Below the pieces are notes generated by a model, which was not told the origin of the DNA, did no database searches, and saw only the letters and a program-made list of their open reading frames with translations. From the NCBI GenBank assembly GCA_900472925.1, contig UCJU01000001.1:1-64000 (forward strand): a stretch of DNA of 64,000 bases, in the 5' to 3' direction. The position numbers were made by a program, and so were the translations under genes. Origin of the DNA: Hyphomicrobiales bacterium. GTDB lineage: Bacteria > Pseudomonadota > Alphaproteobacteria > Rhizobiales > Rhizobiaceae. Positions 1 through 8,823 of the stretch are shown one piece after another (position 1 is the stretch's first letter; every line of letters begins with the position of its first letter).

Positions 1-1
1 G

Positions 2-208
2 GTAGGGGCGATGCAAGCGGACCTCCCCGCTTACGTTACTCAGTTCTCAAACACAGGTAACCGCCCATTCTTTAAATCCGATATTTTCCAATTGGCGTAT
101 GTTGAAGCATCACAAGCACCCAAGTCTATTCAAAACGAGCTTCGAGCAAGATTTCAAGACTATCGGGTGATTGCGTCGGGCGCAGATATCGTTGAAATCA
201 GGCTTTGA
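2..208 (+). CDS. 3' end of an unrecognised gene, cut by the window edge
   Basis: The reading frame is open from the first bases of the window to a TGA at 206-208. A methionine codon lies at 11, but the frame is still open upstream of it, so this is probably the C-terminal 68 or so residues of a longer protein. The visible part is soluble and mixed in charge (it ends ADIVEIRL) with no membrane segment. I do not recognise the family. It converges on the yjbR-like remnant, which ends six bases further on. Confidence 0.45.
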   Translation, partial: VGAMQADLPAYVTQFSNTGNRPFFKSDIFQLAYVEASQAPKSIQNELRARFQDYRVIASGADIVEIRL

Positions 209-214
209 ATTGCT

Positions 215-570
215 TCAACTTGAAATTCCAAGCTCTCTTTGCAATTTTTTCGACAACCCAAGCGCGACCAGTTCATAAGATCGGCGCACATAAAGCTCCA
301 CTTCGGCTGGTTCGAGCTTGGCGCTATCGGAGATTGAAATCCATCTGCGTTTGGCGAAATAGGGTGCCTGATGAATATCATCCAGCGACGTGAGAATTTC
401 GAAACTTTCTTCTGAGCATTTGATGACGAGGCGCCAGTTTTCCCGCTCGCCTAGAACTGCGAACACTTTGCCTCCGACTTTTGCGACGTGGGAATCCCAT
501 TGGTCCACGAAGCTTACACCCGACCATTTCCCAGTGTTTTGTCGAAGTGCGTCCGGTCAAACAAACTCAA
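215..570 (-). pseudogene. MmcQ/YjbR-family protein, frameshifted near the N terminus
   Basis: The C-terminal 97 residues look like a MmcQ/YjbR-family protein (a small CyaY-like fold sometimes called DNA-binding): WDSHVAKVGGKVFAVLGE, then QAPYFAKRRW and a final helix ELVALGLSKKLQRELG. The expected N terminus lies in another frame. A TTG at 568-570, overlapping the coaBC stop, opens a frame reading SLFDRTHFDKTLGNG that stops at once, while the next frame supplies SGVSFVDQW. Restoring one base near 520-535 would join them into a normal-length protein of about 115 residues. It is either a real one-base deletion or a sequence error. Internal starts (GTG at 508) would give a truncated protein missing the first helix. 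Confidence 0.6.
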
Positions 571-1772
571 GAGATGTTTTCCGATATCAGTGCGGCGAGT
601 CGTCTTGCCACCTCATGCTTGTCAAGTTCAGGCCAGGTTTCGACCCCTGCCTTAGAAATGATTTTTACGCTGTTACGATCACCGCCCATCACCCCGGTTG
701 GCACGGATACGTCATTGGCGACGATCAGATCGGCACCTTTGCGCTCCAACTTCGCGCGTCCGTTGTCTTCAACATCCTGTGTTTCGGCGGCAAAGCCGAC
801 CACGATGTTCGGCCGATCGGCGTGATGGCCAACGAGCTTGAGGATATCGGGATTTTCCGTCAGTTGCAGAGCGAAGGGTTGTCCACCGTGCTGCTTCTTC
901 ATCTTCTGACCCATGGAGGTTACGGAACGCCAGTCGGCGACTGCTGCCACCATCACGGCAATATCGGCAGGCAGCTGAGACAAGACGGCATCACGCATTT
1001 CTTCAGCGCGCTCGACATGGATTGTTTTAACATTTGCTGGATCACTGATCATGACCGGGCCTGAGACGAGCGTCACATCTGCACCAAGCGCCGCAAGCGC
1101 TGCGGCTATAGCATGGCCCTGCTTGCCAGAAGAACGGTTGGCAATGTAGCGCACTGGGTCAATCGGTTCGTGGGTGGGACCAGAAGTGACGATGGCTTTT
1201 TTCCCGGCCAACGGCTTTGGTCCGTCATCGAGTATCTTTTCTGCTGCTTCGACGATCTGCAAGGGTTCTGCCATTCGGCCAAAGCCAGCTTCGCCTTTTT
1301 CTGCCATCTCGCCTGCCATCGGCCCGATAAAGTGGATGCCGTCATTTTTCAGCGTTTCGATGTTGCGTTGGGTCGCCTTTGCGATCCACATTTTGGGATT
1401 CATGGCTGGCGCAATCAGCACTTTGCGATCCGTGGCAAGCAGGATTGTAGAAGCCAGATCATCGGCCAGTCCGTTTGCCATTTTTGCCATCAGATCCGCC
1501 GTCGCAGGCGCAATGAGGACGAGATCGCAGTCCCGTGCCAGTCTGATGTGACCGACATCCTGTTCGTCCTGACGGGAAAAAAGTTCGGTGAAGACGTGGG
1601 TTGCAGACAGAGCACCGACGGCAAGTGGCGTGATGAATTCCTGAGCGCCTTTTGTCATCACCGGCGTCACCTTCGCACCACGTTCTCTCAGGCGCCTGAT
1701 GAGATCGAGGCTCTTGTAGGCTGCAATGCCGCCGGAGATGATAAGGAGAATGTGCTTGCCTGAAAGTGCCAT
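567..1772 (-). CDS. coaBC: Bifunctional phosphopantothenoylcysteine decarboxylase / phosphopantothenate-cysteine ligase
   Basis: Coenzyme A synthesis: the C-terminal CoaB half joins cysteine to 4'-phosphopantothenate, and the N-terminal flavin-dependent CoaC half decarboxylates the product. The CoaC half (about residues 1-190) shows SGGIAAYK, the His of SATHVF and the APAMNPKMW motif. The CoaB half begins near AIVTSGPTHEPIDPVRYI and has AAVADW and ENPDIL. The start MALSGKH at 1772 is chosen because the upstream in-frame extension does not resemble the family; this gives 401 residues, a usual length. The loop that holds a catalytic Cys in E. coli Dfp reads GEMAEKGEAGFGRM and has no Cys, as I recall for alpha-proteobacterial forms. 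It follows deoA by 69 bp and may share its transcript. Confidence 0.95.
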   Translation of the reverse strand: MALSGKHILLIISGGIAAYKSLDLIRRLRERGAKVTPVMTKGAQEFITPLAVGALSATHVFTELFSRQDEQDVGHIRLARDCDLVLIAPATADLMAKMANGLADDLASTILLATDRKVLIAPAMNPKMWIAKATQRNIETLKNDGIHFIGPMAGEMAEKGEAGFGRMAEPLQIVEAAEKILDDGPKPLAGKKAIVTSGPTHEPIDPVRYIANRSSGKQGHAIAAALAALGADVTLVSGPVMISDPANVKTIHVERAEEMRDAVLSQLPADIAVMVAAVADWRSVTSMGQKMKKQHGGQPFALQLTENPDILKLVGHHADRPNIVVGFAAETQDVEDNGRAKLERKGADLIVANDVSVPTGVMGGDRNSVKIISKAGVETWPELDKHEVARRLAALISENIS

Positions 1773-1841
1773 GATATCGGACCGTTTCCCGTTTGAGGGT
1801 GAACCTAAGCCCTTGGCTTTCAAAGTGCAATCTCGTGACAG

Positions 1842-3161
1842 CTAAAGCGTTTTGCCAACGCGTCCATGTATGATGGAGGTCGTCGCGACGGGGACCGACG
1901 ACACCGAGAATGCGCTCGAAACTGTGGCGACTGCACGCGCGGCATCGTCCGGTGTCGCCGCATGCACCACGGCGATAGGTTGGCCCTTCTCCACGCGCGC
2001 TCCCAAGGGAGGGATGTCGGAAATGCCGACACGGTGATCGATCACATCCTGTGGGCGACGCCGTCCGCCGCCAAGTTCGACAACGGCCATGCCGATGTCT
2101 CTGGTTTGACAGGATGAAAGCCAACCTGCTTCTGGGGCGGGAACCGGGACGATGTGTGGCGCGGATTGAATATATTGCCCTGGATTTTCGACAAAATCCT
2201 TCGGCCCACCGAGAGCGGCAACCATATGCGCGAACCGCTCCATCGCAGCCCCGCACGATAGCGCTTGCCGGGCTTTTTCTTCACCGTCTGCGAAATTGGA
2301 AACGAGGCCAGACTGAACCAGCATATCGGCTGCGAAGGCCAAAACCAGTGTTTCGATGCGCGTGCCAGTCTTCTTGCCACGGAGAAAATCGAGACAATGG
2401 GTGATTTCCAGTGCGTTCCCGGCTGCATCGGCCAACGGCTGGTTCATATCGGTGAGCAAAGCGGATGTCTGCACGCCTGCACCATTGGCCACATCCACAA
2501 GCGATCGCGCCAGTGCTTCAGCTTCTTCCGTGCTTTGCATGAATGCACCAGTACCGAACTTGACATCGAGCACCAAGGTTTCAAGCCCGGCCGCGAGCTT
2601 CTTCGACAGGATGGAGGCTGTGATCAACGGCACCGAATCGACGGTCGCCGTCACATCGCGAATGGCGTAAAGGCGTTTGTCGGCGGGGGCAAGGTTGCCG
2701 GTCTGACCAATAATGGCGCAGCCCACGTCAGCGACAGTGCGTCGAAACAGCGTTTCGTCTGGCATAACGTTGTAGCCGCGGATGGCTTCGAGCTTATCGA
2801 GCGTGCCGCCGGTGTGGCCAAGTCCCCGGCCGGAAATCATCGGCACGGCCAGCCCGCAGGCGGCAACGATGGGTGCAAGCATCAGGGAGACGTTATCGCC
2901 GACGCCGCCGGTTGAGTGCTTGTCGGTGATCGGCTTGCCGATCTCAGCCCATGAAAGAACATCACCGCTGTCACGCATGGCGAGCGTCAGCGCGATGGTT
3001 TCTTCACGGGTCATGCCGCGAAAGAAAACCGCCATGGCAAATGCAGCCGCCTGACCCTCGGAAATCGCGCCACTGGAAAGCGCTGCGATAAAGTCGGCGA
3101 TCTCACCCGCCGTCAGCGTTTCGCCATCACGTTTGCGGCGGATGATTTCCTGCGGGATCAT
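1842..3161 (-). CDS. deoA: Thymidine phosphorylase
   Basis: Splits thymidine (and deoxyuridine) with phosphate into the base and 2-deoxyribose-1-phosphate in the cytoplasm. The family signature SGRGLGHTGGTLDKLE and the phosphate-binding loop KHSTGGVGDN are present. The start MIPQEIIRRKRDG at 3161 gives 439 residues, matching the usual length of about 440; a longer in-frame extension would run into deoC and is rejected. It lies four bases after the deoC stop, in an operon with punA, cdd and a nucleoside ABC transporter, so it probably serves catabolism of imported deoxynucleosides. Confidence 0.96.
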   Translation of the reverse strand: MIPQEIIRRKRDGETLTAGEIADFIAALSSGAISEGQAAAFAMAVFFRGMTREETIALTLAMRDSGDVLSWAEIGKPITDKHSTGGVGDNVSLMLAPIVAACGLAVPMISGRGLGHTGGTLDKLEAIRGYNVMPDETLFRRTVADVGCAIIGQTGNLAPADKRLYAIRDVTATVDSVPLITASILSKKLAAGLETLVLDVKFGTGAFMQSTEEAEALARSLVDVANGAGVQTSALLTDMNQPLADAAGNALEITHCLDFLRGKKTGTRIETLVLAFAADMLVQSGLVSNFADGEEKARQALSCGAAMERFAHMVAALGGPKDFVENPGQYIQSAPHIVPVPAPEAGWLSSCQTRDIGMAVVELGGGRRRPQDVIDHRVGISDIPPLGARVEKGQPIAVVHAATPDDAARAVATVSSAFSVSSVPVATTSIIHGRVGKTL

Positions 3162-3165
3162 GCGT

Positions 3166-3939
3166 TCAATATCCGTTGGACGCTTTCGCCGGTTCGCCCC
3201 CTGCCAGAACATTCAGGATATCGTCCAGAATGCCGGATGCGCCGAAACGGAATGTCGACGGCATGGCCCAATTGGGCTGCATGATCGTCTCTGCAAGGCG
3301 TAGGTATAGCGTAGCATCGGCAACCGTTCCGATGCCACCGGCGGGCTTGAATCCCACCTTCTTTTTGCTGTCTCTGATAGACTGCAACATGATGTCGGCA
3401 GATTCCAATGTCGCATTGACATTGACTTTACCGGTAGAGGTTTTGATGAAATCCGCACCCTCGGCGATGGCGATTTCGGACGCACGGCGGATCAGCGTCT
3501 TGTCTTTCAATTCGCCTGTTTCGAGAATGACCTTGAGCAGAACAGGTGTTGGGCACGCCTTGCGCACCGCAGAGACCATTTCAGACACAGCAGTCTCATC
3601 GCCTGCTATGAGTTTTCTGTAGGGAATGACAAGATCGATTTCATCGGCACCATCGGCTATCGCACGCTGTGTTTCTTGAACAACCGTCGCGACGTCGGAA
3701 TCCCCAGAAGGGAAATTCACCACAGTCGCGATACGAATGGCGTGATTGTTGCCAAAAGCGGCGCGTGCCTGGGCCACGAAGCGTGGCCAGATGCAGATGG
3801 CAGCCGTGTTGCCGTACTGCGTATGCGCTTTCTGGCACAGAGCTGCAATCTGCTCGGGCGTGCAATCTTCTTTCAAATTTGTGAGGTCCAATAGGGACAA
3901 GGCGAGAGCGGCAGCTTCACGCGGGCGTTGAAGTTCCAT
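3166..3939 (-). CDS. deoC: Deoxyribose-phosphate aldolase
   Basis: Cleaves 2-deoxyribose-5-phosphate to acetaldehyde and glyceraldehyde-3-phosphate, draining the sugar made by DeoA and PunA into glycolysis. The aldolase residues are visible: Asp of DEIDLVIP (about residue 102), the Schiff-base Lys of DFIKTSTGK (about 166) and the Lys of GFKPAGGIG. The ATG at 3939 is preferred over an in-frame TTG two codons upstream because GGAGG lies nine bases before the ATG but only three before the TTG. It gives 257 residues, close to the E. coli enzyme. The start follows the punA stop by two bases, and the ribosome site lies inside punA. No deoB-like phosphopentomutase is present in the window, so isomerisation of the 1-phosphate must be encoded elsewhere. 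Confidence 0.95.
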   Translation of the reverse strand: MELQRPREAAALALSLLDLTNLKEDCTPEQIAALCQKAHTQYGNTAAICIWPRFVAQARAAFGNNHAIRIATVVNFPSGDSDVATVVQETQRAIADGADEIDLVIPYRKLIAGDETAVSEMVSAVRKACPTPVLLKVILETGELKDKTLIRRASEIAIAEGADFIKTSTGKVNVNATLESADIMLQSIRDSKKKVGFKPAGGIGTVADATLYLRLAETIMQPNWAMPSTFRFGASGILDDILNVLAGGEPAKASNGY

Positions 3940-3941
3940 GC

Positions 3942-4742
3942 TCAATTTCCTCCAGAAATCATTTCCGTTAAAATCGCGGCCAGTCTTTTGCCGCCGATCG
4001 GGGCCATGTCTTTCGTTTCGTCATGGCTTAGTTCCTCGCCAGTCATTCCGGCACCGTAATTGGTAATAACCGAAGCGGCGGCAACACGCATCCCGAAAAA
4101 TCGAGCCAGAATGACTTCAGGCACAGTCGACATGCCAACGGCATCCGCGCCCAGGGTGCGGGCCATACGAATTTCCGCAGGCGTTTCAAAGCTTGGACCA
4201 GAAAACCACATATAGACGCCGGAGAACAAAGGGACTGTGGCGCGAATGGCAGCGTTGCGCATGGCAATCGATAAGTCTGCGTCATAGGCGCTTGTCATGC
4301 CAACGAAACGACGATCGGTTTCTTCCCCGATCAGCGGGTTCATGCCGGAGTAATTGATATGGTCGGTAATCTGCATGACGGACCCCGGTGGCATGTCCTG
4401 CCTGACGGAACCCGCCGAATTCGTCAGAACGAGCGATTGCACGCCCATGCCTGCCAGTGCCTCGATGGCTGGGCGCATGGCCGCAGCGTCACCTTTTTCA
4501 TAGTAGTGAACACGGCCCGCAAGCATGATCACGGGCTGCCCACCAAGATATCCGGCCACCAGCTCGCCCGCATGACCGGACACAGCACTCGCGGGAAAAC
4601 CGGGAATGTCCGAATAGGGAATGCGGATGGCCTCTGTGACTTCATCCACCAGAGAGCCAAGCCCTGACCCCAAAACGATGGCGGTTCGTGGCACAAGTCC
4701 ATTCAGCCTGTCGACGAGCACATCGATCATTGCCTGATCCAT
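3942..4742 (-). CDS. punA: Purine nucleoside phosphorylase (trimeric type)
   Basis: Phosphorolysis of purine nucleosides to free base and (deoxy)ribose-1-phosphate. The motifs fit the low-molecular-mass trimeric PNP family related to XapA/PunA: VLGSGLGSL for phosphate, SGHAGELVAG, GRVHYYEKGD, TNSAGS, and FSGPSFETPAEIRM, which precedes the MSTVPE purine-site region. Length is 266 residues with the ATG at 4742, which overlaps the cdd TGA as TGATG; a GTG one codon upstream is possible. It sits in the middle of the salvage operon and is translationally coupled on its 5' side. Whether xanthosine is a substrate cannot be read from the sequence. Confidence 0.92.
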   Translation of the reverse strand: MDQAMIDVLVDRLNGLVPRTAIVLGSGLGSLVDEVTEAIRIPYSDIPGFPASAVSGHAGELVAGYLGGQPVIMLAGRVHYYEKGDAAAMRPAIEALAGMGVQSLVLTNSAGSVRQDMPPGSVMQITDHINYSGMNPLIGEETDRRFVGMTSAYDADLSIAMRNAAIRATVPLFSGVYMWFSGPSFETPAEIRMARTLGADAVGMSTVPEVILARFFGMRVAAASVITNYGAGMTGEELSHDETKDMAPIGGKRLAAILTEMISGGN

Positions 4743-5131
4743 CACGGTAGCTCGGTTTTGAAGCTGAAAGGCAGAAGTTCTTCCATGGTCATGACCTTTT
4801 GCACACCGGCATCATCACACAGATAGATTTTCGTATCGGCAGATGCGAATTCTGCGATCTTCTGCCGGCAACCGCCGCAGGGTGGGCAGAGCGCCAGCTT
4901 TTCAGCAATGACAGCAATTTCAGTGATCTTCTTTGCCCCGCCCATGACCATAGCGCTGATGGCGGATGGCTCCGCACACCAGCCCTGCGGGAAGGATAGA
5001 TTCTCGATGTTGGCGCCCTTGTAGATTTTGCCGTCCTCGGCGCGAATGGCGGCGCCGACCGGGAATTTGGAGTATGGTGCATGCGCAAAGCTCATCGCCT
5101 CGCGGGCTGCCTCGAAAAGCTCGTGAGACAT
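4742..5131 (-). CDS. cdd: Cytidine deaminase
   Basis: Deaminates cytidine and deoxycytidine to uridine and deoxyuridine, feeding the phosphorylases encoded downstream. The zinc site is clear: WCAEPSA supplies the zinc Cys and catalytic Glu, and CPPCGGCRQ supplies the two further Cys. The 129-residue length fits the small homotetrameric type. It starts three bases after the permease stop and overlaps punA by one base. Confidence 0.95.
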   Translation of the reverse strand: MSHELFEAAREAMSFAHAPYSKFPVGAAIRAEDGKIYKGANIENLSFPQGWCAEPSAISAMVMGGAKKITEIAVIAEKLALCPPCGGCRQKIAEFASADTKIYLCDDAGVQKVMTMEELLPFSFKTELP

Positions 5132-5134
5132 GGA

Positions 5135-6106
5135 CTAACGCTCCTTTGAATAGGCGACGCCACCGGCCTTTGGCGGTTTTGCAACACCGATGAAGCCAGC
5201 CAGCAGAATGCACGTAAGGATGTACGGCAGTGCCTGAAAGATTTGCACGGGAACTTCGCCAATGCCGGGAATGGATTTGCCCTGCATGAAGTTTGCCATT
5301 GCGTCCAGGAAACCGAACAGCAGGCAAGCAAACATGACTGGAACCGGTTTCCATTTGGCGAAAATCAGGGCTGCCAGCGCAATATAACCCTTGCCAGCCG
5401 ACATGTTGGCAATGAAGGCAGCCGATTGTGCAACGGCAAGATAGGATCCGGCAAAGCCGCAGAGAAAACCGGCAACGATGACGGCGCGGAAGCGCATCCA
5501 CGCCACCGAAATTCCCGCCGTATCCACAGCACCGGGGTTTTCACCAACGGCACGAAGGCGAAGACCGAAGCGTGTGCGGTAGAGCACCCACCAGGAGATC
5601 GGCACGGCCAGAAAGGCAAGGTAGGTCAGGATATTGTTGCCGGAAATCACGTTGGCATAGAGCGGGCCAATGAAAGGCACTTCGCGCATCATATCAGCGC
5701 CGGGCAGGATGATAGGCGAGAAGCGACCTTCGCCAGGAATTTGCGGCGTACGACCGCCTTGCCCGAACCACGCCTGACCGAGAACGACCGTCAGGCCAGC
5801 GGCAACGAAATTCAGGGCCACACCTGACACGATCTGGTTGCCGCGATTGGTGATGACGGCAAAACCATGCACCAGCGAGAAAAAGATAGCGGTACCGATG
5901 CCTGCTGCAAGACCCGCCCACGGATTTCCCGTGAGATAGGCGACACAGGCCGAGGCGAAAGCCGCCGCCAGCATCTTGCCCTCAAGACCAATGTCAAACA
6001 CGCCTGCGCGCTCGGAAAACAACCCTGCCAAAGCCGTAAACAAAAGCGGTATTGTCAGACGAACGGTCGAACCGAGAATGCTGACCAGCATATCGAAGGT
6101 TTCCAT
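5135..6106 (-). CDS. Nucleoside ABC transporter permease (second permease)
   Basis: A 323-residue polytopic inner-membrane protein of the branched-chain/ribose permease superfamily, of the subgroup that works with BMP-family nucleoside binding proteins. About eight to ten hydrophobic segments are visible, with the loop ERAGVFDIGLEGKMLAAAFA near the N terminus typical of this subgroup. It follows the other permease by six bases and precedes cdd by three, so it forms the heterodimeric channel with it. Substrate assignment (purine and pyrimidine nucleosides) rests on context with cdd, punA, deoC and deoA. Confidence 0.9.
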   Translation of the reverse strand: METFDMLVSILGSTVRLTIPLLFTALAGLFSERAGVFDIGLEGKMLAAAFASACVAYLTGNPWAGLAAGIGTAIFFSLVHGFAVITNRGNQIVSGVALNFVAAGLTVVLGQAWFGQGGRTPQIPGEGRFSPIILPGADMMREVPFIGPLYANVISGNNILTYLAFLAVPISWWVLYRTRFGLRLRAVGENPGAVDTAGISVAWMRFRAVIVAGFLCGFAGSYLAVAQSAAFIANMSAGKGYIALAALIFAKWKPVPVMFACLLFGFLDAMANFMQGKSIPGIGEVPVQIFQALPYILTCILLAGFIGVAKPPKAGGVAYSKER

Positions 6107-6112
6107 GGGCCG

Positions 6113-7216
6113 TTACCTCTTCACGAATTGCTGGTAGATGCGCACGAGCGCAGGGCGGTACATATATTCGAGCGCGCCGGCAAACAGGATGACGAGGCCT
6201 TGAATGACGACGATCATCTCACGGGTGATGTTGGGCATTTCGAACGAGAGATCGGCGCCACCCTGATAGAGTATGCCGAAGAGCAACGCCGCAAAGACGA
6301 TGCCAAGCGGGTGACTGCGGCCCATGAGCGACACGGCAATGCCGACGAAACCTGCGCCGCCGACAAATTCCACCTGCAAGCGGGCGGAGGCGCCCATGAC
6401 CGGGTTCAGCGCCATCATGCCTGCCAGACCACCTGAGATGAGCATGGCGATGATGACCGTGCGCGAATAGGGAATACCGGCATAAACGGCAGCCGAGGGA
6501 CTGATACCCAACGTTCGCATCTCGTAGCCCAACTTGGTGCGCCAGATCAGCACCCAGACCAGAAACGCCATAACGAGGGCGATGATAAAGGACACGTTGA
6601 AAGGTGCCGGTCCCAACTTCAGCCCGAACATGGCCATCAGCCAGTCCAGCTTCGGCAATTGTCCGCCCGGCAGAAAGGTGCGGGTTTCCGGTGCCATCTT
6701 GCCCGGCACGATCAGTACGTTCACCAGCAGATACACCATGAGCGCAGCGGCGATGAAGTTGAACATGATGGTGGTGATGACGACATGGCTGCCGCGTTTG
6801 GCCTGCAGCCATCCGGGAATGAAGGCCCAGGCCGCGCCGAATACGGCAGCACCGATGACGGCAAACGGCATGGTCACATACCAAGGCACGTAACGGTCGA
6901 GCGCAAGTGCCACAAGGGCAGCACCAAGGCCGCCGATATAAGCCTGACCTTCCGAACCGATGTTGAACAGTCCCGCGTGAAAAGCCACGGCCACCGACAG
7001 GCCGGTAAAGATAAAGCTGGTGGTGTAGAACAGGGTGAAACCAATGGCATCACCCCGGCCCAGCGCGCCTTCGATCAAAAGCCGGAGCGCCGCGAATGGG
7101 TCTTCACCTATGCCCCAGACGACAAGCCCGGAGATGAGAAAGGCAGTGAGGATGTTTAAAAACGGCAACAGACCGTAGGACATCCAGTTGGGAAGGGGGA
7201 CGGAAGCTGTACTCAT
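6113..7216 (-). CDS. Nucleoside ABC transporter permease (first permease)
   Basis: A 367-residue inner-membrane permease, longer at the N terminus than its partner. Motifs include HAGLFNIGSEGQAYIGGLGA, the counterpart of the FDIGLEG loop in the downstream permease, and RTLGISPSAAVYAGIPYSR in a cytoplasmic loop likely to touch the ATPase. The gene starts 20 bases after the ATPase stop and ends six bases before the next permease. The two permeases are paralogues that probably form one heterodimer. Confidence 0.9.
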   Translation of the reverse strand: MSTASVPLPNWMSYGLLPFLNILTAFLISGLVVWGIGEDPFAALRLLIEGALGRGDAIGFTLFYTTSFIFTGLSVAVAFHAGLFNIGSEGQAYIGGLGAALVALALDRYVPWYVTMPFAVIGAAVFGAAWAFIPGWLQAKRGSHVVITTIMFNFIAAALMVYLLVNVLIVPGKMAPETRTFLPGGQLPKLDWLMAMFGLKLGPAPFNVSFIIALVMAFLVWVLIWRTKLGYEMRTLGISPSAAVYAGIPYSRTVIIAMLISGGLAGMMALNPVMGASARLQVEFVGGAGFVGIAVSLMGRSHPLGIVFAALLFGILYQGGADLSFEMPNITREMIVVIQGLVILFAGALEYMYRPALVRIYQQFVKR

Positions 7217-7235
7217 GAGCTTTAAAGCCTTTGCC

Positions 7236-8741
7236 TTATGCGGCGATGCCGGCCATCATCAGGCCCAGCGTTTGTTCTTCGGCTTCCGCCGTTTTTTCTC
7301 CGACCACCCGGCCTGCGAACATCACCAGAATGCGGTCCGACAGGGACCGGATTTCATCCAACTCCACCGAAACAAGCAGAATGGCCTTGCCAGCATCGCG
7401 CATCTCGATGATACGGCGATGGATAAACTCGATGGCACCGATATCCACGCCGCGTGTCGGCTGGCCGATGATCAGCATCTTCGGATCACGCTCGATCTCG
7501 CGTGCAACGACGATCTTCTGCTGGTTGCCACCCGAGAAATTGGCGGTTTTCAAATTCGCATTTGGCGGGCGGATATCGTATTTCTCTATCTTCTCGATGG
7601 CATCATTGCGGATGGCTTGGGGATTGAGAAATGGTCCCTTCCCATAGCGCTCGTCGCGGTGATAGCCGAGAATGGAATTCTCATATTCCTCGAATTTGAG
7701 GACGAGGCCCATATGATGGCGATCTTCCGGAATATGGGCCAGACCCAGCTGACGCAGAATGGCGGGATCGACCTTATCGACAGTCTTTCCACCCATCAGG
7801 ATTTCGCCTGAATAGGGTTTGCGAATACCAGCGATGGCTTCCAGCAGTTCCGACTGTCCGTTGCCAGCCACACCGGCAATGCCGACGATTTCGCCAGCGC
7901 GCACGTCGAAAGACACATCGTCCACCATGGTCACGCCACGGCTATCCTTGACGGTGAGATTTCGGACCGAGAACAGAATATCTCCAGGATTGGCTTCGCC
8001 TTTTTCCACACGCAAAAGCACGCGGCGGCCAACCATGAGTTCGGCCAGTTCTTCCACTGTGGTCTCGGATGTCTTGCGGGTGGCAACCATTTCGCCACGA
8101 CGCATGACGGAGACCTCATCGGTGATGGCCATGATTTCACGCAGCTTGTGGGTGATGAGAATGACGGTTTTGCCCTGATCGCGCAGTACACTGAGGATTT
8201 TGAAGAGATGGTCGGCTTCGGCAGGCGTCAACACGCCGGTCGGCTCATCGAGAATGAGGATTTCAGCGCCGCGATACATTGCCTTGAGAATTTCGACACG
8301 CTGTTGCAATCCAACAGGCAAATCCTCGATGATCGCGTCAGGATTGACCTCAAGGCCATACTCATCTTCGAGGCGCTTGAGTTCCTTGCGTGTCGCAGCC
8401 GTGCCTTTGGCCAGCAAAGCACCGCCTTCTGCACCCAGCATGATATTTTCTAAAACCGAAAAATTCTCGACCAGCATGAAGTGCTGGTGGACCATGCCGA
8501 TGCCGGAATCGATCGCTGCCTGGCTGTCTTTAATATTGACGGGTTTGCCTTCGATGCGGATTTCACCGGAGTCGGCAGAATAGAAGCCGTACAGGATCGA
8601 CATCAATGTCGATTTCCCGGCTCCATTTTCCCCAATGATGCCATGGATAGTGCCCTTGGCAACTTTGAGGTTGATATTCTTGTTGGCGTGAACGGTGCCG
8701 AATTTTTTATCGATACCGACAAGCTCGATTGCAGGTTCCAT
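7236..8741 (-). CDS. Nucleoside ABC transporter ATPase with two nucleotide-binding domains
   Basis: A RbsA/YufO-type ATPase of 501 residues that powers the two permeases downstream. The first domain has Walker A GENGAGKST and Walker B LILDEPTGVLTP. The second has a degenerate Walker A (GVAGNGQSELLEA), signature SGGNQQKIVVARE and GQPTRGVDIGA, as is usual for the second half of this family. The start MEPAIELVGID at 8741 is used because residues before it do not resemble the family. A strong hairpin lies between this gene and the binding-protein gene upstream. Confidence 0.93.
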   Translation of the reverse strand: MEPAIELVGIDKKFGTVHANKNINLKVAKGTIHGIIGENGAGKSTLMSILYGFYSADSGEIRIEGKPVNIKDSQAAIDSGIGMVHQHFMLVENFSVLENIMLGAEGGALLAKGTAATRKELKRLEDEYGLEVNPDAIIEDLPVGLQQRVEILKAMYRGAEILILDEPTGVLTPAEADHLFKILSVLRDQGKTVILITHKLREIMAITDEVSVMRRGEMVATRKTSETTVEELAELMVGRRVLLRVEKGEANPGDILFSVRNLTVKDSRGVTMVDDVSFDVRAGEIVGIAGVAGNGQSELLEAIAGIRKPYSGEILMGGKTVDKVDPAILRQLGLAHIPEDRHHMGLVLKFEEYENSILGYHRDERYGKGPFLNPQAIRNDAIEKIEKYDIRPPNANLKTANFSGGNQQKIVVAREIERDPKMLIIGQPTRGVDIGAIEFIHRRIIEMRDAGKAILLVSVELDEIRSLSDRILVMFAGRVVGEKTAEAEEQTLGLMMAGIAA

Positions 8742-8778
8742 CGTCAACCCAAATGTCTCCGGAGGCTGGATATGAAAA

Positions 8779-8806
8779 GGGCGCAACGCGATTTCGCGAT
8801 GCGCCC
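8779..8806 (-). other. Intercistronic hairpin between binding-protein and ATPase genes
   Basis: Arms GGGCGCA and TGCGCCC flank an inner CGCG/CGCG pair with one mismatch and a four-base loop; TTTTC follows on the minus strand. This position, just after a solute-binding-protein gene, suits partial termination or 3' protection of the upstream mRNA so that more binding protein than transporter is made. The T-run is short, so full termination is unlikely. Confidence 0.65.
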
Positions 8807-8823
8807 GTCTTCTATAAATCACA

